NCBI GenBank assembly: GCA_022615595.1
Contig: JAKEGI010000224.1
Coordinates: 1 to 5,314 of the forward strand
Source of the DNA: Bacteroidales bacterium
GTDB taxonomy: Bacteria; Bacteroidota; Bacteroidia; Bacteroidales; VadinHA17
Reading direction: 5' to 3'
DNA length: 5,314 bases
Part shown: positions 1 to 4,129 of the stretch, in pieces
Layout of the letters: each line of letters starts with the position of its first letter
How positions within the stretch are numbered: the stretch's first letter is position 1
The notes under the pieces: generated by a model
What the model was told of the DNA's origin: nothing
The model's database searches: none
The model's input: only the letters and a program-made list of their open reading frames with translations
Position numbers and translations under genes: made by a program

Positions 1-338
1 ACAGCCTGTGTTCGGCTGCCGGCAGCGGCCAGGGCAAATGACTCGAGCCTGGGAATAACGGCAGTCACGTTCGGATCACCCTCTATAGTGCTGATGACTG
101 CCGGATCAATGACAAAGCCGTTGTCAAGGTTCGACTCATCCATGTAATCAACGTGCTGGAGCTGCAGATAACCTGAGTATGATTCAATGACATCCCTGTA
201 CATCTTCTCATAGGTCCCTAGCTGGAATGATCTCATTACCAGTGCGAAGAACACCGCAAAAAAGATTGAGGCGGCAGTGATGATCGTCCTTCTTTTGTTT
301 CGCCAGAGGTTCCTCCAGGCAAGCTGATAGTCTTTCAT
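1..338 (-). CDS. ABC transporter permease, FtsX/MacB/LolE type (N-terminal part, cut by window edge)
   Basis: Only the first 112 codons are visible; the gene continues past the left edge. The product starts MKDYQLAWRNLWRNKRRT, the usual cytoplasmic start of FtsX/MacB/LolCE-type permeases (LAWRNLWRNKRR). One hydrophobic segment follows at about residues 18-35 (IITAASIFFAVFFALVM), and then the beginning of the large periplasmic MacB_PCD-like domain (about residue 38 onward). Such permeases do not form import channels. With an ATPase they drive lipoprotein extraction or export of hydrophobic compounds by a mechanotransmission mechanism (family knowledge). The ATG at 336-338 is preceded by an AAAGGG stretch about 9 nt upstream, the best Shine-Dalgarno-like signal in the window. 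It follows the LolA-like gene by 27 bp on the same strand, so it is the third gene of the operon. The partner ATPase is not visible and would be expected further left. Family assignment is strong; the substrate is unknown. Confidence 0.88.
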   Translation of the reverse strand, partial: MKDYQLAWRNLWRNKRRTIITAASIFFAVFFALVMRSFQLGTYEKMYRDVIESYSGYLQLQHVDYMDESNLDNGFVIDPAVISTIEGDPNVTAVIPRLESFALAAAGSRTQA

Positions 339-365
339 ACTGATAACCCTTTCATTAACATGATG

Positions 366-1139
366 TTACCTTATGTTTTTCATATTCTGCTGTGAAAAGA
401 AACTCTCCTCGAGTTTGATGTTGAATTTCACCTCCAGGATCTTGAGAACGGTTTTATGGCCCTCCTCTTCTGCCGGCACCAGCTCTATGATGGAAGGGAT
501 GAATCGCCCGTCCATTGTCTTAAGGTCTGTGCCTCTCTCGGTGCGGACAAGGTATCCGTCCTCATCATATAACTCTGCCCTGAGGACTATGAATTCCTTC
601 TTGTCGACCCACCATACCTGGTGGCCCCAGAGAACGTCAGCATCCTCCTTTGCCATAAGCCTGATCTTATGGCAGAGGCGACCGTCAACCTCCTCGTCTC
701 CTTCAAGTGAGTGGGTATAGTCATCCACCACGGATGATTCCCGGAGGATGTCATCATTGGTGTAGTCGGAGCCCATCCATCCCTGTGACATCATCGAGGG
801 GGGGAGCTTTATCAGTCTGTTGATTGCCGGGTTCCAGCTCCACATCTCAGTGCCCCGCTTAAGGAATGTCTGGCCCTTCTCGCGGGCCGGGGCGGTTATG
901 AGCGTGAGGGCGTAGTCATCTTCAAGCGACCATGACCTGAACTCCACCGTCCTCTGCCAAGTGGGCCTGACGATGGTCATGCTCATCACGCTGTAGCCTG
1001 ACATCTCCCCGTTAAACTTCTCGTCTGCCTTCCTGACTATCTCCGTGGCAGTGAGCTGCTGAGCCCCGGAGGGCATGCACACCATCATCAAAGCGGCATA
1101 CTGCATTGCAGTGAGCAACCTGTTCAAATTAGTTGTCAT
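366..1139 (-). CDS. LolA-like outer membrane lipoprotein-sorting protein (secreted, 257 aa)
   Basis: The product begins with a probable Sec signal peptide: Arg7, a hydrophobic stretch at residues 8-22, and a likely cut after Ser-Gly-Ala26. Cys21 is not in a good lipobox (MMVC), so a soluble periplasmic protein is more likely than a lipoprotein. The mature part matches the LolA_like family typified by Treponema TP0789: APAREKG at 83-89, then FLKRG, the W-S-W-N-P segment near 100-104, KLPPS at 111-115 and MGSDYTNDD at 122-130. It is predicted to form a half-open beta-barrel that binds acyl chains or another hydrophobic ligand. Its start overlaps the stop of the TetR gene by 4 bp and it is followed by the FtsX-type permease. 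By inference it is the periplasmic carrier of a LolCDE-like export system. The start at 1139 is chosen because it gives the overlap and a complete signal peptide; Met12 is possible but less likely. The cargo cannot be read from the sequence. Confidence 0.87.
   Translation of the reverse strand: MTTNLNRLLTAMQYAALMMVCMPSGAQQLTATEIVRKADEKFNGEMSGYSVMSMTIVRPTWQRTVEFRSWSLEDDYALTLITAPAREKGQTFLKRGTEMWSWNPAINRLIKLPPSMMSQGWMGSDYTNDDILRESSVVDDYTHSLEGDEEVDGRLCHKIRLMAKEDADVLWGHQVWWVDKKEFIVLRAELYDEDGYLVRTERGTDLKTMDGRFIPSIIELVPAEEEGHKTVLKILEVKFNIKLEESFFSQQNMKNIR
1136..1139 (-). promoter_or_regulatory. ATGA stop/start overlap (translational coupling)
   Basis: Read on the minus strand, the four bases ATGA contain the ATG of the LolA-like gene and the TGA stop of the TetR gene. 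No Shine-Dalgarno sequence precedes this ATG. Re-initiation by the ribosome that finishes the regulator is therefore the likely way the second gene is translated, tying its level to that of its repressor. Confidence 0.75.
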
Positions 1140-1768
1140 CGGTATGTTTTTATTATAGCTTCAATGGTTCTGTCAAAGTAATCACCCGGGTAGAGATCAT
1201 CCGAATAAATGAAGTTGATGGCAAAGCCCTTAACCGTATTGGTGAACATCAGCATCTCTGTCACCGGGTCGTAATCCGGGCCCTTCATCTCCTGCTTCCT
1301 TCTGAAATAGTCAGACATCTGTGCGGCAATGTTTTCAGTGAACTGCGGCAGAGGCTTCCCTGCAACACTCAGGGTTATCGTCCCGCTGCCGAAAATGTTT
1401 TCATATACGTCGCGCTGCAGCATTATTCCGAGGAGCAGCCTCCAGAACTGGCTTTTCTCCTTCAGCAGGTTAAAAACCTTACGGACAAAGAGCTCGAATT
1501 CGTCTTCAGTCAGATAACCGTCATGATTGGGGTCAAAATGACCGTAGATTTCGAAAAGGGACCTGTTGATTATGCCGGCCAGCAACTCCTCCTTGCTCCT
1601 GAAATAGTTGTACATCAGGCCCTTTGAGATGCCTGCATGTTTTGCGATCTGGCTTATGGTTGCAGCGTGAAACCCGACATTTGCAAACTGTTCAAGGGCT
1701 GCATTCATGATCAGGTTCTTCTTCTCCTCCCTGATCTCTTCGAACTGCTGTGACGTTCTCGGTGACAT
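1136..1768 (-). CDS. TetR/AcrR-family regulator with an embedded EF-hand (210 aa)
   Basis: The N-terminal 65 residues are a standard TetR DNA-binding domain: helix from about residue 12, ALEQFANVGFHAATISQIAKHAG (24-46), and recognition helix plus helix 4 in SKGLMYNYFRSKEELLAGII (48-67). The remaining part is the ligand-binding and dimerisation body, which is poorly conserved between TetR proteins. Residues 79-90 (DPNHDGYLTEDE), just after helix 4, form a complete EF-hand calcium loop flanked by helix-like segments (NRSLFEIYGHF before, FELFVRKVFNLL after). Length is normal for the family, so the EF-hand replaces or remodels part of the body rather than being a large added domain. It is the first gene of the operon with the LolA-like protein and permease, behind a promoter overlapped by a palindrome, so autorepression is likely. 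The start at 1768 is the only sensible ATG before the DNA-binding domain and has no Shine-Dalgarno sequence, as is common in Bacteroidota. Inducer unknown; calcium as effector is inference. Confidence 0.92.
   Translation of the reverse strand: MSPRTSQQFEEIREEKKNLIMNAALEQFANVGFHAATISQIAKHAGISKGLMYNYFRSKEELLAGIINRSLFEIYGHFDPNHDGYLTEDEFELFVRKVFNLLKEKSQFWRLLLGIMLQRDVYENIFGSGTITLSVAGKPLPQFTENIAAQMSDYFRRKQEMKGPDYDPVTEMLMFTNTVKGFAINFIYSDDLYPGDYFDRTIEAIIKTYR
1499..1534 (-). other. EF-hand calcium-binding loop inside the TetR protein
   Basis: Codons 79-90 of the regulator spell DPNHDGYLTEDE. This fits the canonical 12-residue loop at every key place: Asp at 1, Asn at 3, Asp at 5, Gly at 6, an aliphatic (Leu) at 8, an acidic-rich 9-11 and Glu at 12 as the bidentate ligand. 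A Phe precedes Asp1 (HFD) and a Phe follows Glu12 (EF), as in calmodulin-type hands. Only one hand is seen in the protein. Since EF-hands normally pair and TetR proteins are dimers, pairing across subunits is one possibility, though not evident from sequence. Confidence 0.8.
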
Positions 1769-1819
1769 GATCTGCTGATTTATTTAATACCAACCTGGAT
1801 CAATAGTACATATAATTTA

Positions 1820-1837
1820 TGACTGAACGCTTAGTCA
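1820..1837. promoter_or_regulatory. 18-bp palindrome, probable TetR operator
   Basis: The plus strand reads TGACTGAACGCTTAGTCA. The two 9-bp halves (TGACTGAAC and, reversed, TGACTAAGC) agree at 7 of 9 positions, with perfect TGACT/AGTCA arms around a central CG. Length, symmetry and outer TGA/TCA resemble operators of fatty-acid-type TetR regulators such as Bacillus FadR. It overlaps the last two bases of the -7 box and covers the expected transcription start, so a bound dimer would block the promoter. The regulator encoded about 50 bp downstream is the obvious candidate to bind it. Confidence 0.65.
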
Positions 1838-1867
1838 AAGATAAAACAGGATTTTTATAAAAGCAAA
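1836..1867 (-). promoter_or_regulatory. Bacteroidota-type promoter of the tetR / lolA-like / permease operon
   Basis: On the minus strand a TTTG (-33 box, 1864-1867) is followed after 20 bp by TATCTTTG (-7 box, 1836-1843), a perfect match to the Bacteroidota consensus TTTG / TAnnTTTG with usual spacing. The expected transcription start is about 1828-1831, giving a leader of about 60 nt before the ATG at 1768. It is the only consensus promoter seen upstream of the three leftward genes. Confidence 0.7.
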
Positions 1868-1890
1868 TTTTTCGGTAAAATTTTTGTTTT

Positions 1891-1909
1891 CAGGGTAATT
1901 TTTTCCCTG
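1891..1909. other. Weak hairpin between ATPase gene and tetR promoter
   Basis: CAGGG (1891-1895) and CCCTG (1905-1909) can pair around a 9-nt loop, about 37 nt after the ATPase stop. On the minus strand the following bases are A-rich rather than a U-run, so it does not fit an intrinsic terminator for the ATPase gene. The rest of 1769-1945 is AT-rich and holds only the promoter and operator described separately. Confidence 0.25.
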
Positions 1910-1945
1910 GCTTGAGTATAAACAGGAGTGATTTTCAAAGGATCA

Positions 1946-3067
1946 TCATAGCAGAAAGTCTTCAAAATTGTCCGGTGTGATTACAGTTCCGGGGGATCCG
2001 GGATATGATTCAGTAAAAGCAACCGGCAAGTTTAATTTCTTTCCGGGCTTCCATTTGAACTCATAAGCCCGTAACTGGCCATCTCTTTCTTCAATATAAT
2101 CTATCTCCTGCTGATCATGCGTTCGCCAGAAATACCTGTTAGCCCAGATTCCAGAATAATGAATGTGTTTTTGGCGTTCAGAAATGAGAAAGTTCTCCCA
2201 CAGAGCCCCGGTATCATTTCTTAACTCCGGAGGGTTGAAGTTTGCTATCAGTGAATTACGGATGCCATTATCATAAAAATATATCTTCCGGGCTCTTTTG
2301 AGCTCCTTGCGCAGGTTCCGGCTGAATGACCCAAGTCTGAATATCACGTACGTCTTTTCCAGCAGCTGGATATATTTCTCTACTGTTTGGTTGTCAAGAT
2401 CCAGATTCATTCCAAGTTCATTGTATGAGACTTCATTACCTACCTGAAATGCAAGAAGTTGCAATAACCTGACAAGCTTTTCCGGCTTCCGTATTTCATC
2501 AAGCATAAGAATATCCTTATACAGATAGCTGTCTGACAATTGCTTCAGCAATTCCTTCTCTTGCCCGGGAGAGTTTACAACCTCAGGATAGTAACCATAT
2601 ACAAGCCTGTGAAAAAGAAGTCTCTTCTCATTAAGAAATCCATGATGACCAGCCATCTCTGCGAAACTGAATGGGAAAAGATTATATTCCCATTTCCTTC
2701 CCGTAAGCGGCTCATTTATCTCATTCGCCAGGTCAAATGATGAGGATCCTGTTACCACAAGCTGCACTTCGGGAATCTGGTCAGTGATCAGCTTTAGTTT
2801 CAGGCCAATGTCTTTTATTCTTTGTGCTTCATCAATAATGACCATTCTGCTGTTACCAAACAAAACTTTAAATCTTGTCGAAGATGGTCCATCAAAAAGA
2901 GCCCTGACATCAGGTTCATCTCCGTTCAGCCATAGCGAACCATCCAAACCTGAAAACATCAATTTCAGAAGAGTGGTCTTTCCAGTTTGTCTTGCTCCTG
3001 AAATAATGATTGCTTTTCCTTGATCCAGTTTTTCTTCGATTTTTTTCTGAAGGAATCTGACTATCAT
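1946..3067 (-). CDS. AAA-family ATPase with DUF4143 / nuclease-like C-terminus (373 aa)
   Basis: The N-terminal half is an AAA_14-type ATPase: Walker A GARQTGKT at residues 24-31, Walker B MVIIDEAQ at 75-82, and a sensor-like VVTGSSS at 104-110 followed by LTGRKWEYNLFPFSFAE (121-137), a hallmark of the DUF4143 ATPase family. The middle (about 183-270) contains the DUF4143 helical region with a winged-helix-like segment (VSYNELGMNLDLDNQTVEKYIQLL from 213). The C-terminus has ALWENFL (288-294) and then EID (321-323) and EFK (336-338), the spacing of a PD-(D/E)XK nuclease fold. Length is usual for the family. Cellular role is not established; such genes occur as scattered, variable-copy singletons in Bacteroidota genomes. 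It stands alone, with gaps of about 130 and 180 bp to its neighbours and noticeably lower GC than the operon to its left, which suits horizontal acquisition. The ATG at 3067 has no Shine-Dalgarno sequence. Confidence 0.9.
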   Translation of the reverse strand: MIVRFLQKKIEEKLDQGKAIIISGARQTGKTTLLKLMFSGLDGSLWLNGDEPDVRALFDGPSSTRFKVLFGNSRMVIIDEAQRIKDIGLKLKLITDQIPEVQLVVTGSSSFDLANEINEPLTGRKWEYNLFPFSFAEMAGHHGFLNEKRLLFHRLVYGYYPEVVNSPGQEKELLKQLSDSYLYKDILMLDEIRKPEKLVRLLQLLAFQVGNEVSYNELGMNLDLDNQTVEKYIQLLEKTYVIFRLGSFSRNLRKELKRARKIYFYDNGIRNSLIANFNPPELRNDTGALWENFLISERQKHIHYSGIWANRYFWRTHDQQEIDYIEERDGQLRAYEFKWKPGKKLNLPVAFTESYPGSPGTVITPDNFEDFLL

Positions 3068-3090
3068 GTTACCAAATTTAATGATTATAT

Positions 3091-3116
3091 TCGCAAATAT
3101 AGCATTATTTTTGCGA
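3091..3116. repeat. Inverted repeat over the ATPase promoter
   Basis: TCGCAAA (3091-3097) and TTTGCGA (3110-3116) are perfect 7-bp inverted arms separated by 12 bp in an otherwise AT-rich gap. The left arm includes part of the -7 box. An operator for an unknown dimeric protein is possible, but no partner gene points to this site. The rest of 3068-3195 shows no gene and no terminator. Confidence 0.4.
3094..3101 (-). promoter_or_regulatory. Probable -7 box of the ATPase gene
   Basis: The minus strand reads TATATTTG, a perfect TAnnTTTG, 26 bp before the ATPase ATG, which implies a leader of about 20 nt. No TTTG lies at the expected -33 distance, so this is a half-matching promoter. It overlaps the left arm of the inverted repeat at 3091-3116. 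Confidence 0.45.
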
Positions 3117-3195
3117 TTACGATCAGTAATTTAATATAAATATATGCATTAGATTTGACTGGGTCGGTCAGAACCTTTTTATAATTGATTTGCTT

Positions 3196-3981
3196 TCAGA
3201 ACGTTTCAAGCAGTCTGACTAGCCTCTCCCGCTCAGTGGCGCCCGGGGCAGAACGCAGAAGGTCATTGAGCCAGGTTCCGTACATGGGATTGGGAAGCAC
3301 AATGTATTTTGTGCCGAAGAGACGGCGGTCGGCGTCAACAGCTGCAAAGCCGTGGTCAGGACCCCGTTTTTCGTAGGCACCGCTGTGGTCAGCCAGGTTG
3401 TCCCCTACCAGTAACAGAATCTCATAGTCCTTTTCGATTAACGAACGCCTCTCCACCTTTGAAGAGGTTGTCTCCTTAAGCAGCATATGCGTGCTGTCGG
3501 TATTGACAAATCCCCATGCCGCCATGTTTTCAATCGTCGGACCCATCTCTTCCACTGTTCTGTTGGAAACATAGAATACCTCCACACCAAGCGAATCCGA
3601 ATACCTGGTGAACTCCACCGCACCCGGAAGAGGCCTGGCGCGTGCCAGCTCCACCCACCGGAACCAGTCGTCATTGTTGAATGACTTCTTCTCAAGCACC
3701 TGCCATCCCTGGAAGGGGGAGTTGTCAAGCAGGGTCTCGTCAATGTCAAGCACCACTGCAGCAGGCTTCGTCCGGCCAGCCCATGCCAGGTTTTCGGCAA
3801 GAGCGATCTCCGCAGTGCGGAAACACTGGTAGTAAAGGGCCCTCATCTCAGCCGACTTCTGATACCAGAGAGTGGAGAGGATCAGCTGGTCCTGCGACTC
3901 CCCCTGAGTTACCTTGCCGCTCCTCGTGCTGCTGCATGAAACCAGGATTACTGAAAAGACAATGGAGATAATCTGCTTCAT
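3196..3981 (-). CDS. 5'-nucleotidase / acid phosphatase, lipoprotein e(P4) family (HAD superfamily, 261 aa)
   Basis: The N-terminus is a lipoprotein signal: Lys2, hydrophobic residues 4-13, and lipobox LVSC with the lipidated Cys at 16. Ser follows the Cys, so outer-membrane sorting is plausible. All HAD catalytic motifs of the e(P4)/class C acid phosphatases are present: VVLDIDETLLDN with Asp79 (nucleophile) and Asp81 in DIDET, VSNR at 138-141, a Lys at 175 in motif III, and GDNLADH at 193-199 supplying Asp194 and Asp198. The C-terminal FGTKYIVLPNPMYGTW (222-237) is also typical. Characterised relatives remove phosphate from nucleotides such as NMN and other monoesters at the cell surface, allowing uptake of the nucleoside. 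Length fits the family. It is transcribed alone, divergently from the repeat/GH16 gene. The ATG at 3981 lacks a Shine-Dalgarno sequence. A TATAATTG (minus strand, 4073-4080) is a 7/8 match to a -7 box but has no -33 partner. Substrate specificity is not readable. Confidence 0.92.
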   Translation of the reverse strand: MKQIISIVFSVILVSCSSTRSGKVTQGESQDQLILSTLWYQKSAEMRALYYQCFRTAEIALAENLAWAGRTKPAAVVLDIDETLLDNSPFQGWQVLEKKSFNNDDWFRWVELARARPLPGAVEFTRYSDSLGVEVFYVSNRTVEEMGPTIENMAAWGFVNTDSTHMLLKETTSSKVERRSLIEKDYEILLLVGDNLADHSGAYEKRGPDHGFAAVDADRRLFGTKYIVLPNPMYGTWLNDLLRSAPGATERERLVRLLETF

Positions 3982-4129
3982 ATGTTTTTATGTTACTGAA
4001 TATGAGCTATATGCTAGCCATGAAATTGCCCGGGGCCAACTTCCTAAATAACAAATAATTGTCTGACCCTGCCAATTATATTGTGAAAGATTTTTATCTT
4101 TAACAGGTTATATCAAAACGTAATCTGCA
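3982..4129. promoter_or_regulatory. Divergent intergenic region between phosphatase and repeat/GH16 gene
   Basis: This 148-bp gap must hold both divergent promoters. On the plus strand TATCTTTA (4095-4102) is a 7/8 match to TAnnTTTG about 27 bp before the ATG at 4130. On the minus strand TATAATTG (4073-4080) is also 7/8. Neither has a TTTG at the right distance, so both are only candidates. No clear palindrome or terminator was seen. Confidence 0.3.

Noticed and set aside
373..720. Plus-strand open frame of 115 codons opposite the LolA-like gene
   Set aside because: It is antisense to a well-supported gene, is Ser-rich as expected of a shadow frame, and has no recognisable domain.
1133..1627. 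Plus-strand open frame of 164 codons opposite the TetR gene
   Set aside because: It lies entirely antisense to a clear TetR gene, including its EF-hand, and its translation shows no family features.
1891..1909. Intrinsic terminator for the ATPase gene
   Set aside because: The stem is only 5 bp with a 9-nt loop, and on the transcribed strand it is followed by A-rich sequence, not a U-run.
3156..3170. TGACTGGGTCGGTCA as a second site for the TetR regulator
   Set aside because: It shares TGACT with the operator, but the arms pair over only 4 bp and the length is 15 rather than 18. It also lies at no promoter box I can see.
3681..3971. Open frames on both strands within the phosphatase gene
   Set aside because: The HAD motifs are all in the 3196-3981 minus frame; the others are low-complexity by-products of its composition.
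4095..4102. TATCTTTA as a firm promoter of the repeat/GH16 gene
   Set aside because: It has one mismatch to TAnnTTTG and no TTTG at the proper distance upstream, so it is kept only as a candidate within the intergenic entry.
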